A stretch of 64,000 nucleotides of DNA from Circinella umbellata. Lineage: Eukaryota > Mucoromycota > Mucoromycetes > Mucorales > Lichtheimiaceae. Shown piece by piece: positions 12,693 to 24,772 of this stretch. The stretch is taken from the NCBI GenBank assembly GCA_025093555.1, contig JAIWNF010000007.1:744001-808000 (forward strand), written 5' to 3'. Within the stretch, counting starts at the first letter, position 1, and every line of letters begins with the position of its first letter. The notes under the pieces are model-generated. The model was not told the origin of the DNA. It did not search any database and saw only the letters and a list, made by a program, of their open reading frames with translations. Made by a program: the position numbers and the translations under genes.

Positions 12693-15579
12693 AAGCAAAT
12701 TATCATTATTTATTACTACTATGTATCCGTATTACAATCTATTTTGTTGTAGTCATTTATACATCATGGTAGTAGTATAAGCAAATACGTACTACTTCGA
12801 ATGTTCTTTTTCTTTCTCAGTCCTTCTACATATCTATTTTTGCTTGTTGATATATATCATATTTTTTTCTTTTCTTCTTTTTGTTTCGTTTTTGTTGTTT
12901 TTAATATTATTCTTTTTTTTTCTCTTTCATTCGTTTTTGTTCTTTTTTTTTGCACATAGTCTTATTATAATAGCTCTAAATATAACAAAGCTCCTATACA
13001 TTATTAATTTCAAGCAGCCCTTTATTATTCCTCACTATATACTATTTTATTCTTCTATTATATATATATATATATATATATAATAAATCAAACTATACAT
13101 ACAACACATCACTGAGCTGTTATACTTACACTACTGATTTGTTCTATATACTTTTTGTATACGTATATTATATAATTTTATTGAACTCCACTTTTACGAC
13201 CCAATAACTAACATACGTAAAAAGATATGTATACAAATTTTAAGAATAACATATAAAAAACATTAAAAAATTTCTATACGGTTTATAATAATCAAATAAA
13301 GAAAAAAATTAGTATACTGTGTAATTTTACTTTAGGAAGTGAGTGATCAGTTTATGTATTCTCATTTGTGTATCAAGAAAAAGAAGAGAGTTCAGATAAG
13401 AATAGGGGAGAGGGAAATCTTTTCATTAATTTAACTGAAAGACACGAGACCAAAGTTACAGAGTAGATATATAAATAAATGCGTGACAAAAATAATAAAT
13501 AATAAACAGGTTTTTCGGTATAATTATTCATCGTTAATTTATTTTCTGAGGTAAATGGGTTTCAATATATACATATATTCATACGTATTATCATGATAGT
13601 CGGCTTATTAGTAAAATAATAATAAAAAAGGAATGTATTTTGAAGTAGAGTTTCTTATTTTCGCTCTTCTCATTTTTTTTTTCCGAAGGGGAGGGAAATA
13701 AGACGCGATTAAATGAGTAAAAGGAGTTAGAGCGAAAAAAAAAATCATGCTCACTTGTCGTTTCTATAGAAATAATAATGAATGGATGCTCTGTTTATCG
13801 TCACACCATTTAGTATTATTCCAGGTTAGAATTATTAATATTACCTCCACCTCATAAAGTTTTTTTTTTATTATAATTTGTTAGTACGTAACAGGTCGAA
13901 TATGGTTATGCCTCCCAGTAAATAATTTAATTTATTCAATTTACTTTTTCAGGTTATAAAACTCCATCTGAGGACAGGTATTTATAGCAAAATCCTTACC
14001 ATTGGAGAAGGGGGTTCAAATAAAAAAGGAACAATACGTACACATACGTAAGATCTGGAAATAGCTTTTCTTTGCATAGTTTTTCTATATGTTTCCTTTT
14101 CAAAAGCAAACTTCATAATCTTCTTTTGCTGTATGTTTTCTAATAGAACACTTGATTATTTGTGCAAAAATTGACGAACAGAGTCTCTTTTTTTTCCAAC
14201 TAATATAAGATAGAAATACGTATTGGAGTGATTTGTTCTGAGAATTCAGAGATTATTGATCAATAATTAAGAAGAAAATATATCTCAACCTCTTTATTTC
14301 TCTTTCCTCTCATTCAATTACATTAAATGTATTAAGCGATATAAAAAAAATGTTCCTAAATAAGAAAAAACAGTGATAATTTACAATTGTTGCAGTTTTG
14401 AATATGATACAACAGACAGTTAATGTACATACAATAGTGTGTGAACTTTTCTAATCAAACTAAATGTGCGTAGTCGTTATTATGGTGTCACGAATAATAA
14501 AATTGTAGCGGTGACTGGTCTTTATTCTTTTTTATTTTATAATATTATAAACTGGGGTATGGAGCAAAAAGAAAAGAACACAATTTATAATATGGTTCAT
14601 CATTATTTTTATTATACTGTCATACCATTACGTATCAGTATAGAGTAAACATTTTTCGGTCTAACATGTTAAATATGTCAATAACAAAACTTTATATGTC
14701 TAATATCTTTACAGAATTGTAACTCAAGAGACATTTATTTATATACACAATGGTATCACCTTGATCGTTTTTTTTAAAACGAAATTTATACAGCAAACCC
14801 AGGGAACCCGGTACCATTACTACAAATATTTATACCGTACAATCCACTTTTTCTTAAAATATTGAATTTTTTTTCTTTGACCAATACTAAGAGACTTATA
14901 TATATATATATATATGTAGATTTACATTAGATGAAACGTGAACGAAACATACTTTCTGGTTCTGTGGAGTCAAAACTAAAATGTATTTGTTTTCATATAG
15001 ATATATATGATATTTTGGCAAACTGCAAATATGTAACATTGGGTATACTACACTAATATACTATGAATTATGTGGATTAAAAAAAGATGGTCGATTTGCT
15101 TACTGTGGTTAATTAAGTTGATATACTCGATACCATAAAAAGAGTTGTCGTTTCTGCTGTTACTGTAAGATAACAAAAGATGCTCTACATTTTCTTTTTT
15201 CCTTCGAATGACCATTTCTCTCTCTTTTTGAAGAATCGGAGTGGCTATCACTAGCTTATTACCAAAATAAATAAAGAATGTATTAGCGTTTTCCGGCTAG
15301 CCGAAACACTTAAAGTATAAATGATTGTTTTGGCACATGAACTATTAAAGTCTAGAATGAAGATTTACTTACACAGATATACTCACATTTTGTTTTCCTC
15401 TCTTTGATAATAAACAAAGTACATGCTATATGTTTTATACTGAGAAATAAACCACCTCATTTCAAACATGAAATATTATATACGGGTATGAAATGTGTGA
15501 TAGTATGACTTTTACTTGTGAAGAAGCTTCAAAACAGCAAGAAGAAATGATATACATGCACCAGAGTCTAATCTTTTAA

Positions 15580-15725
15580 ATAATATCATCCACAGTCAAA
15601 TTATTTTCAATTTTGCACTGTTTATAGTACGAATATGCATTCCCGCAAAGTTGAAGTTAATCAAGCCCAAACATAAAATTACAATGCACGGGAAGTGAAA
15701 AATAATTTGGCCGTGAATTATTAAG
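15580..15725. mobile_element. MITE-like inverted-repeat element, copy A
   Basis: Shares about 145 bp with copy B, 180 bp downstream: both contain CAATTTTGC[AG]CTGTTTATAGTAC, then CCGCAAAGTTGAA and CAAACATAAAATTACA, then GTGAAAAATAATT. The two ends are imperfect inverted complements, with TCAAATTATTTTCA on the left and GTGAAAAATAATTTGG on the right. It is non-coding. Such short elements usually depend on a transposase encoded elsewhere; no donor is visible in this window. Confidence 0.6.
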
Positions 15726-15900
15726 AAAAAAACAATAATAACAGAGAATCAAAAAGAAGTGACCATGATGCTTACTGATAATAACAATAAAACAAAATCT
15801 GGGGGGGGGGTTGTTTGCACGCGTGCAACATGTGCACATTTATAAGTATTACTAACATCAGAATACGAACTTTATACTCTTTATAATTCTATTGCTTTTT

Positions 15901-16052
15901 TCTTAATGATTCCCGGCCAAATTATTTTTCAATTTTGCGCTGTTTATAGTACTAATATACAAAGATTTCCGCAAAGTTGAAAATAATCAGGCACAAACAT
16001 AAAATTACAGTGGACGCAAAGTGAAAAATAATTCGACCGCGAATCATTAGGA
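15901..16052. mobile_element. MITE-like inverted-repeat element, copy B
   Basis: Second, better-preserved copy. The left end is TCTTAATGATTCCCGGCC and continues AAATTATTTTTCA. The right end is GTGAAAAATAATTCGACC and continues GCGAATCATTAGGAA. These are inverted complements over about 35 bp with a few mismatches. The middle ~80 bp matches copy A. No target duplication was settled. Confidence 0.65.
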
Positions 16053-18724
16053 AAAAAAACAATATGTAGGAATGGTTTCACGACAGAGTTAGGTTTTTCC
16101 GCCTAGTATTTTGTAGTGAAAGAATTTGTATATTTTTGGAAAGAAGAAATTAGAATTCGGATATTTCATTGGAAAGGGAAAAAAAACTGTTATCAAAATA
16201 AATAGGCTACAGAGCATATTATTATATTAGTATGTATAAACGTACACTATCAATCAAGCCTCTTATAGAAATTTATTTTTCCTCTTCTTTTTCATTCCAA
16301 ATAGAGAAAGAAAAATAGATCGATCTAGTGCGGCGGAATCAAGAATATAACTCAAAATAACTTGTCATACTAAATAGTTATAATGCTAATACGTATTAAA
16401 ATCTTTTCTAAAAGAGATAACAAAAGAAAAAGAAAGGGAAAGGAATAATAAATAGATACTATAATTGAATATAAATATAAATCTATTGAGTATTATTCTA
16501 TTATCATTTATTATCAAAATAAAAAACGCCATTATTATAATTAAGCTTTCAGTTTTAATTTTCCGTACCTATTTTTTTTTGCCTCTTATAATTCACAACA
16601 GTCGAAAACTTAAATACTGTAGATGCTTCGCATTAACAAGTAGGAATAAATATTTTACATAGGTATTCTAATATTCTTATTTTTACTTTGTGAGAATAAT
16701 AACAAAGTTACAATACAAATATTTCTGTAAAGTAAAAACTACAATTATAATAGTTTTTAGGAATTTGAGATTATCAGCATCCTGTCCTACTATGCTACTA
16801 ACATCTATGGTTGTCAAATTATGAAGGAAAAAAAATATCATGCAAAAATTATCTCTTGTGTTTCCAAATTTGATAATCATGCAGATAATATTAAAACTCA
16901 GCATTTTCTCTTATGTTTTTTTTTTTTCAAATATTATACCACTTTCAACCCGGTTTGGAAGAGAAATGCTTCTTCAGGAAACGATTATCCGGTCTTACCA
17001 TCACTTTGGAACCTATATATTAAGGCTGAGATTATATGTTAGGAGAAGGACAAAGTATTTTTCCGTCTTGCTAACGATAATAATAAGAACGTAACGAAGA
17101 ACCTATTCACACACTACAACTGTTTTTTTCTATTCAATAATACACAAATTCATACTTGAAAAGTAACACATGTTTGTGTTTTTTTAATCTAGATTTACAA
17201 TTCTCTTATCTTGATGATGTTAAGCTCATAGTGCTAGTAACTTTCTTTTTGATTATTCTAAAAAAAATCGATTTCAAGGGAATATGCTATGACAGCCGCC
17301 ACTATCTTATAGGTCTTTATTTACCTTATCTTCCAAACCTTAATAAATCGGCTCAACCGAACCACGGATTTATGATGTACATACTACATTAGAGTTAACA
17401 GATACCACTGAACATTGTTTTCTCTTGTTCTATATATAAATTATCAGTTTAAACTTTTTCGATGTGTACATATTGCAAAAATAAAAAATAAATAGAAGCA
17501 AACAACTTTTCGATCTATATTTTTAGTAGCACAAAGAATACCTCTTGGGCGTGTAATTAATAAAAGTAAAAAATTTATAACAACAAAATAGTAAAGACTT
17601 TCTAATAGTATATTTTACGTATCTCAGTTTCATCAAATTGTGCATGAATATATTAGTAATATAGACTTCAAGTATAAATAAAAACATATACGATTTTACT
17701 GAATACGTAAGATAGACTCTAATATAATTAACTTAGAGTATAAGTCACGAAGAGTTAAAAGATATACAAGTTATAAATAGCCTGAAAATGACAATACATT
17801 ATCATACCATCAATGGACCTAAAAGTAGTAATCCGTCCTTATCATATTATGACTCAATACTTCACCCATATTACTTACGTGTTTGAGTCTAGGTCAAAGT
17901 CTTTTTTATCATTACGTATTATTGTTGAAGAAGACAAAAACAATAAGTAAAAAAAAGCAAAAAAAAGAACCCTAGCGAATAAATGAGCTTAGTATAGTTA
18001 GAATAAAAACCAGAATCAATTAAATATAAAATGAAGCCTGATTTTTATAGATTATCTTCAAAGAATCATTGGTTAAAACTCATATATTGAGATGCACCAT
18101 AATTTTAAAAAAAGTTCTACATAATATTTACAAATAACTATGTACATTAATACAATATTTTTTTTTGTTATAAAACGAACGATGATAAAGATATTGAATC
18201 TTCAGGTAGTATCATAGATATTACAAAAGATAATGAACAAGAAAAATGTTTGTTTTTTTCACTAAGAAAAGCTTGACGTTATCAGCCTTTGTAAAATTTT
18301 ATATGTTTTATTATATAGAAACTAAATGAGCATACACTTGTAACAGCTTTTTACTCTCACCAATCCATAAAACTCGGTGATAAAATATGTGCTGGGCAGC
18401 AAGAAAAATAAATAAGAAAAGAAGTAGAAAAATATAAGATAAAACAAATATCATATATTGAGAAGTTACAAATATTGAGGTATATAGATTAAGAATGTTT
18501 CTAATCTAAGGACGGGGGTCATAGCCGACGAAAAACCTAGTTTAGAGAAGAAATAGTTGGCTTTTTGACTTTTTAATAAAAAAAAAAGTTGAAGAACTGG
18601 TTTATGATGTGGGTATCAGGGTTTAAAAAGCAAGTCATTTGAGAAATAGTTGACTGAACAATAGGTAGTCTATGAATGGTAATGATGGTGTACTGATCTA
18701 GGTTACATGTCCAATGTACTGCTT

Positions 18725-18768
18725 TTTTTCTAATGATTCGCGGCCGAATCGTTAAAAAAACAATATGT
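18725..18768. mobile_element. internally deleted relic of the same inverted-repeat element
   Basis: Consists of a left end TTTTCTAATGATTCGCGG joined to the outer right end CGAATCGTTAAAAAAACA, followed by the same flank AACAATATGT that follows copy B. The whole interior is missing, leaving a short hairpin (GATTCG/CGAATC). Confidence 0.5.
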
Positions 18769-19641
18769 GTTTAAACTAAAAGCATAATGGTTTTAGATAA
18801 CTACTTTTTTTAGAATACACGTTTTTTGATGCTTGAGAAAGGAATTGATTTTAATATACGATCTAAAAGCGAAGAGCCTACCTGGTAATATGACAATAGT
18901 ACCAATTATGTGTCAAAAAGAGTGGAGTTGTAGGTCTTGGGTCAAATGATTTTGGTTGTTTAACTTAATGCCAATGATGACAAGTTATGAGTGTTAGCTA
19001 ATGAGTTATGCAAACCAATAGTATGTATAAATCAGTTGTTCTTCTTAGATCATCGGTAACCATAGTATCGAATCAATTTTTTAACATTAGGTGGCATGAA
19101 TTTAATGACTTCCTGTGCGTTCGTTGTTTTTTTTTTTCTGATATATTGCTTGTAGGTATTGACGTGTATCGTCTTCGAGAATTTGTGAGATTGTTCCAAA
19201 TTAATTTCTACCGTTTGAAATATTGCCTGAGCCGATTGCTGGGTGCTTTCAATATAAATATGCTAATAGTTACTTTGTGTGGTACAAAATTGAAGAGTGA
19301 GACGACAAATAAACCACTTTAGTGATATTGAATTCGAAAACTAAACAGTCTTTGACAGAAAAAGTAAACTATCCACATATAATAAAAACATCAACACGCT
19401 ATACAAAGAATTTATCGCAGTCAAAAAATACAACAACATATACTTTTCATGGTACGTATACGTTTTTTTTTGTTTAATTATCAAACAGTAAATAAGGCCT
19501 TTGAGTGGGGAAGAAGGAAAAAAAACTCGTTCTGTAGTATGTATGCATATAAAAGAGCTAATATCAAAAAAGAGGAAGACATTTTATCGAGTCATACAGG
19601 GATTCGAATATTTTTTTTCTTTTAAAGAAAAGGGCTTGGAA

Positions 19642-21492
19642 TTACTGAAGAGATTGCTTGTAATTGAATAATACTCGATCCACCATAACGCCACTCAACC
19701 CTAAATAATTGTCAGGATTACATAAAGAATCAATTTCGATATCAGAAAGTACTTGGGTTACTTTAGAATCCCGTTTAAGAATTTCGGCAAGCATTTCATC
19801 ATTGTTGACACCAATACGACAAGCATCATAAACAATGTCATGTGCTGTTTGCCGTCCCAATTTAGGAGCTAATCCCATCATTACTGCTTCAGAGACCACT
19901 AATCCTTTTGTCATGGCTAAATTCTTGGCCATTTTATCTGGATGGACTTGAAGTCCTTGAAATAACGTTTTTGCTTGTGCAAGAGCACCACCGGTCAATA
20001 TAAAAGCTTCAGGTAAAACAATCCATTCTGTATATATATATATATATATAGAAATAAAAATAGCATATACTCAATTATGATATATTTAAGATAACAAAAG
20101 TCCTTTGTTTTCAACGATGTTAAAAATCAGTGAGAAAAAAAATAAGCTCACCAATTTCCCAAGGGCCTGTTGATCGTTCATGATCTTCAACCATAGCATC
20201 CATTAATGCGGCAACTTGTTGTCGTACAGTTCCTGCAATTGCATGAATATAAACACAGCTGATAGGATTAAATTTATTCGGCATCGTTGAACTGGATCCA
20301 CGATGGGGTACATAAGGTTCAGACACTTCGCCTACTTCAGTTTGCATCATTAGCTATATATCAATAAATTATGAGCAAATAAATCAATGAGTGTAGATAT
20401 CATATATATATGTGTGTGTGTGTGTGTGTCATTGTAATATTAACAAGCGATTATTACTGACCAATCATACACATTTACCTTGATATCAGTAGCAGCTTTC
20501 GATAAAGTTCCAGTAAGAAGACCAAGAAATGCACCAACTTCAGCAATTCTATCACGTTCTGTATGCCATGCAATTTCCGGCTGACTGAGTTTTAGTTCTT
20601 TGGCGAGTTCTTCTTGACATGCCATTGCTTTATCTTGATCCAATGTAGCTAAAGTACCGGCAGCACCACTGAATTCCAAAGTAAGGACGCGTTCACGTAA
20701 TTGAGCAAGACGTTGTTTATGACGCTGTAAGGTAGCTAATAATCTCGCCATCTTAAAACCAAAACTAATAGGAACCGCTTGTTGCAAATTACTTCTTGCT
20801 ACCACTAATATAGTAAGATTAACTTAAATTGAAGTTCTTATGTGAGAGCTTTGGAACAAAAAAAAAACTACTGCTGTTATGAACGTGACAAAAAAATGTT
20901 ATTACTACAATATAAAACTTGAGATGATAATAGTATATGTACATACTTGGTAATAATCGATGTGTCTCGGCCAGCTTTGCAACACTTGCCATGATATGAT
21001 CCAAATCTTTTTCAATTACATTGAATGAAGCACGGATACCGAGCACGGTAGCAGAATCGGTCACATCTTGAGTTGTTGCACCAAAATGACACCATTCACC
21101 TAATCCATCCGAGCAAAGCGATATCAATTGTTGAACAACACCAAGAACAGGGTAACCAATAAGTTCTGTTTGTTGCTTAAGCTTTTCAAAATCAATATTG
21201 TTAACATGACACTGCTTAGTAATTTCGTAATAGGCTTCAGCTGGGATAATGCCTAGATTGGCTTGAACTTTAGCAAGAGCAGCTTCCCATTCCAAATAAA
21301 AACCGGTACGACCTTTGTCAGACCATATTTCTATATCACAGTTATTAAAATATTAATATCGAAAAATTTTAATAATTCATAGGTAGATGTTTTATTATAC
21401 TCTTTAAAACAGTCATATAATATATATATACGTCGCATAAAAGATGATCCAAAGATATCCTTGAAAACGTAAGAGTCAATAACACTGGACAT
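19642..21492 (-). CDS. 3-carboxy-cis,cis-muconate cycloisomerase / adenylosuccinate lyase family enzyme (bacterial PcaB-like)
   Basis: Five exons on the minus strand (21492-21432, 21330-20947, 20804-20479, 20353-20152, 20027-19642) encode 452 aa. The N-terminus, MSSVIDSYVFKDIFGSS, runs into RQIWSDK, the usual start of PcaB-type proteins. Three superfamily signatures are present: HFGATTQDVTDSA (from about residue 102), the LQQAVPISFGFKMA segment, and the catalytic loop GSSSTMPNKFNP (276-287), followed by EDHERSTGPWE. A C-terminal ADSL_C-type domain (GLVVSEAVMMGLAPKLGRQ) completes it. The length matches the bacterial family. Fungal ADE13 has a different N-terminus and loop, and ascomycete carboxymuconate lactonising enzyme is an unrelated beta-propeller, so bacterial-type ancestry is likely. 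The substrate may be 3-carboxymuconate or another argininosuccinate-like compound. Intron 3 contains a (TG)n run at about 20410-20428. Confidence 0.87.
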
Positions 21493-21793
21493 AATGCATA
21501 AAATATAAAAGTTATTTTCTGATTGTGGAGGGTAAAATAAAAATATCTCCAATAGTTTAACCTCTTTTATAGTTTATTCTGATGGATGTAGGTGATACAA
21601 AGTGACTTCATAAAGGGGTCATGTAAAAGGGCCAAGTAAACTATTTTTGTTTTGGTCATAACCCCTCCCCCCACAATGCTGTAACCTCCCCCCCCCAGAA
21701 AAAAACATGCAAAAGAACAATTTATGTTCTAAATCATAATAAGGAATGTAAATGATGAATATATTTGTATTTGTGTACTTTTAGTTATTATTA

Positions 21794-22985
21794 TTACTGA
21801 AGAGACTTTTTTTTAATAATCATGGAGGTATAAAATAATAATGCCAAATAAGTTGCCAGTTTATCTTTAATAAGGTACATAATTCCTTGATTAAAAAAAC
21901 CCTTAGTGACCTGTGCGCGCATGCCCTAATCATATAAAAAGATAATAAAAGATTAATTATTTAAATCAATCCTTAAAAAGAAATTCGTTATGCCAACTTG
22001 TTATAATACATTTACATTACCTTATAGAGACCAAAAACACCATCACGTTGTATCACATGATTTACTAATGCAATCATTCCTTCCTTTTTATTCTGAACAG
22101 CTTTTTCTGTATCCTTGAATTCTCCACTATCACTCTTATTATTACTTGCTACCATATTCGTACGAGTAAAGATAATTGGGTAAGTTACCATAGTAGCTAC
22201 AGTCTTCGATAATGCGGAAAGAAAAAACACTTCCAAGGGACCCAATACTGCCTTTTTATAAGCTTTTAAATAAAATGCTTTTGCTTTTTCAAAAACAAAA
22301 TAGGTTATAGAAGGATTGGATACCAACAAGATTGAAGCTCGATAACCTGTCCAAAATCCCATAATACCCTTTTCCTTATAAATATCTCTAACAACATCCA
22401 TGAAACCCTTTTTATATTCCTCTTTGGATGATGCTGTTTGTAAACGAGTGGTAACATTGGAAACAGGTGTTGTAAAAAATCTTGAGATAAGTGCTGCTTC
22501 AGCACCTAAAAATAATTCTTGAGCAACATTTAATTTTGCTTCATTACCCAGGTTTTTGTTGAATTTTTCTTGAACATTTCGAAGTGCGGTATAACAATAA
22601 AAATATATAAAACTTGATAAGACAGTTGCTAATGTATCTGCTCCAAGACCTGCATACAATGCATTAAATCCTCCTTCTTTATAGATCGATGTAATGATGT
22701 CCAATAATCCACGTTGCTTTGTCTTGTTGTTTTCTAACTGTAATCGTGTTGTTGATCTTTATATGGAAAAAATGAAGTTTTCCCTCGTTAATTAACTTTC
22801 TCTCGCAAAAAAATAAAAATAAAAATAAAAACCAACACTATTTTTAACCGAGCTACTTACATGTCAAGTGGATAAATGAATAAGTTTGCAATGGTAGAAC
22901 CTACAGCACCTGAGACAGCATGACCAACCGGTGGCAGCTTATATTCCTCAAATGGTATAATATTAATATTTTTTGTATCAGACAT
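21794..22985 (-). CDS. peroxisomal adenine nucleotide transporter (PMP34/ANT1-like, SLC25 family)
   Basis: Three exons (22985-22861, 22756-22021, 21925-21794) encode 330 aa. Three mitochondrial-carrier repeats are seen. The first has the signature PLDISTTRLQLEN spanning intron 1, the second has TPVSNVTTRLQT, and the third has YPIIFTRTNMVAS. Each is followed by a GFWTGYRAS- or GLYKGM-type loop and paired hydrophobic helices. VGHAVSGAVGSTIANLFIYPLD at the N-terminus, GFNALYAGLGADTLATVLSS and the C-terminal FFNQGIMYLIKDK fit the PMP34/Ant1 group, which exchanges cytosolic ATP for AMP across the peroxisomal membrane for fatty-acid activation. There is no N-terminal targeting peptide, as expected. 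It lies about 300 bp upstream of the pcaB-like gene on the same strand, but nothing indicates co-regulation. Confidence 0.85.
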
Positions 22986-23303
22986 GATAAAGAGTAATTA
23001 AAAAAGAAGAAAAGTAAAAAAAAAAACAAGGGTTATGAGATATCTCACAGATGAAAAAAAAAAAACAGATTTTCATATGGGATAAAAAAATACTTATCTT
23101 CAACTACTTTTTTCGGGTAAAAAACAAGTTGCAAATGACAAAGCAAAATTGTGAAATTTTTCAAACCCAAGAAATATGCATTAATTCTTTGCTCCTTTCA
23201 TTTTTTTACTTTTTACTTTTGATATTATTTTATAACACTTCCTCCCCCCCCCCTAAAAAAACAAAAAACAAAATAACAACAAAGAATACATATATAAATA
23301 TAT
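22986..23303. other. short intergenic region
   Basis: Promoter of the carrier gene and 3' flank of the forkhead gene. A-rich and C-rich runs (CCCCCCCCC at about 23245) only; no gene seen. Confidence 0.5.
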
Positions 23304-24772
23304 TTAATTCAACAAGCTATGTACATGCATAATATTTGGTTTTGACGGCGACGGTGACGATGTTGGTGATGATGATTGTAATAATGATTGAGATGATGTA
23401 TGATAGAATGAAGATGATGAAGGTGAAGTAGATGAGATTGGTAATAGTTTAATTACTTGTGATTGTTGTGAGGATGCATCTGGTTGTGGTGATAAAGGGG
23501 AAGTGGGGTGAGAAATATATAACGTAGTTGACGATGGAGAAGATGATGTAGACGATTCTTTAGATGATGGCGGAAGATGAGATTTCTGTTGTTGTTGCTG
23601 CCGCTGTGACGATAAATATGATGATGGCTTTATGGACAATAGTGAAGGACGAGTAATCGTAGGTGTTGTTATTGACGATGAAGATGATGATGTTAATAAC
23701 GGAGTAGGTAAATTGGGTATATTTCCTGCACCAGGGCTTCCATCATCAATATCAATCGTAGGTTTCATGCGTATTTGTCGTGGGGTTTTTCTTTTCGATA
23801 AAATATTAGACGAACTTCCTTTTGCAAAAACACCATTTTTAAACTTTTCTATGTAATTCGGATCTATAGTCCAATATCCTCCCTTCCCGCGGCAATTTGA
23901 TCCGTTTACAAGCTCAGCTTTTGGAATCTTTTTAAAACATTTGTTCAATGATAAATTGTGACGAATCGTATTCTATTTGTTACAATAACAAATAAATAAA
24001 TAAAAGTAAATGAATATCATGGTTACAGGAGAGAAAACTATTCGAATAAGAATTTCATTCAAATATAATTATATTAATATATAAATAAATATATCAACTC
24101 TGTTAGTTAATTTACCTGCCATCCTGTATCTTCTACATCATAAAGTGCTGGATATTTTTCTTTTATCCATTTATATATTTCTTGAAGTGTCATTCTTTCT
24201 TGTTCAGCTTCTAATATGGCCTGAGCAATTAATGATGAATAAGAAAATGGAGGTCGCCGTCGTCTTCGGGGTGGTTTCATCATATCTGGAGCCATTGGAA
24301 TAAATGATTCAGAAATGATATGTTGTTGTAGTTGTTGTTGTTGCGCTTCTGAACGGTACTGTTTTACAGAAGTTACAAAGTGAGGATGTCGCATGACAAC
24401 TGGAATGCGTGGTGGGTATTCTACCAGTGTTGAAGTATTAGTTGCTGTCGTTGTCACTGGTATTGTGATTGTTGTATTATCATTATCATTATCATCATTG
24501 TTATCATTATTATTACTATTATTATTACTATTATCATATGTTGTCGTAGCAACAGGTAATCGAAAAACGTCCATACGTGAGTGTTGTTGTTTACGTGGAG
24601 GTTGGCATTTTTTTAATTCTGTTTTAGGACTGGTACAATTACTACAGGAAGTTACAGCGCTTCCATTTTTCCCATTGCAACAACTATTGCTGCTATTATT
24701 GCTGCTGTTACTAGCACTGTTATTACTCAAACTAGCATTTAGGTGAAATGGGTTATTGTTGTGAGAATTCAT
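23304..24772 (-). CDS. forkhead (winged-helix) transcription factor
   Basis: Two exons (24772-24116 and 23972-23304) encode 441 aa. The forkhead domain spans about residues 172-265: [15 protein letters not shown] (helix 1), [19 protein letters not shown] (helix 2), then after the intron [17 protein letters not shown] (recognition helix 3) and [12 protein letters not shown] (wing). The key residues N, R, H and S/L of [10 protein letters not shown] are intact, so DNA binding is expected. The intron sits exactly before helix 3. The N-terminal 170 residues are N/S/T-rich with QQQLQQ. The C-terminal ~150 residues are Ser/Pro-rich and likely disordered activation sequence. The target process is unknown; forkhead proteins in fungi act in cell cycle and development. 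The start is the first ATG, preceded by an in-frame-poor A/T tract. Confidence 0.9.

Larger units (their letters stand above)
12693..19641. other. 7 kb gene-poor AT-rich region
   Basis: No gene can be supported. The many short open frames are I/F/Y/N-rich products of AT-rich DNA. Contents include a (TA)n run at 13061-13082, many TACGTA hexamers, a poly-G run near 15800 and three copies of a small inverted-repeat element (listed separately). A 104-codon ATG frame at 19008-19322 has somewhat better composition but no recognisable domain, so I do not call it. Confidence 0.5.

Noticed and set aside
12844..13083. 79-codon F/L/I-rich frame
   Set aside because: Pure T-rich 3' flank of the zinc-finger gene ending in a (TA)n run.
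19008..19322. 104-codon ATG frame
   Set aside because: Composition is slightly better than background, but there are no motifs, no neighbouring exons and AT-rich context.
24393..24746. 117-codon plus-strand frame opposite the forkhead gene
   Set aside because: Poly-Leu/Val product is the complement of Asn/Ser codon repeats in the forkhead exon.
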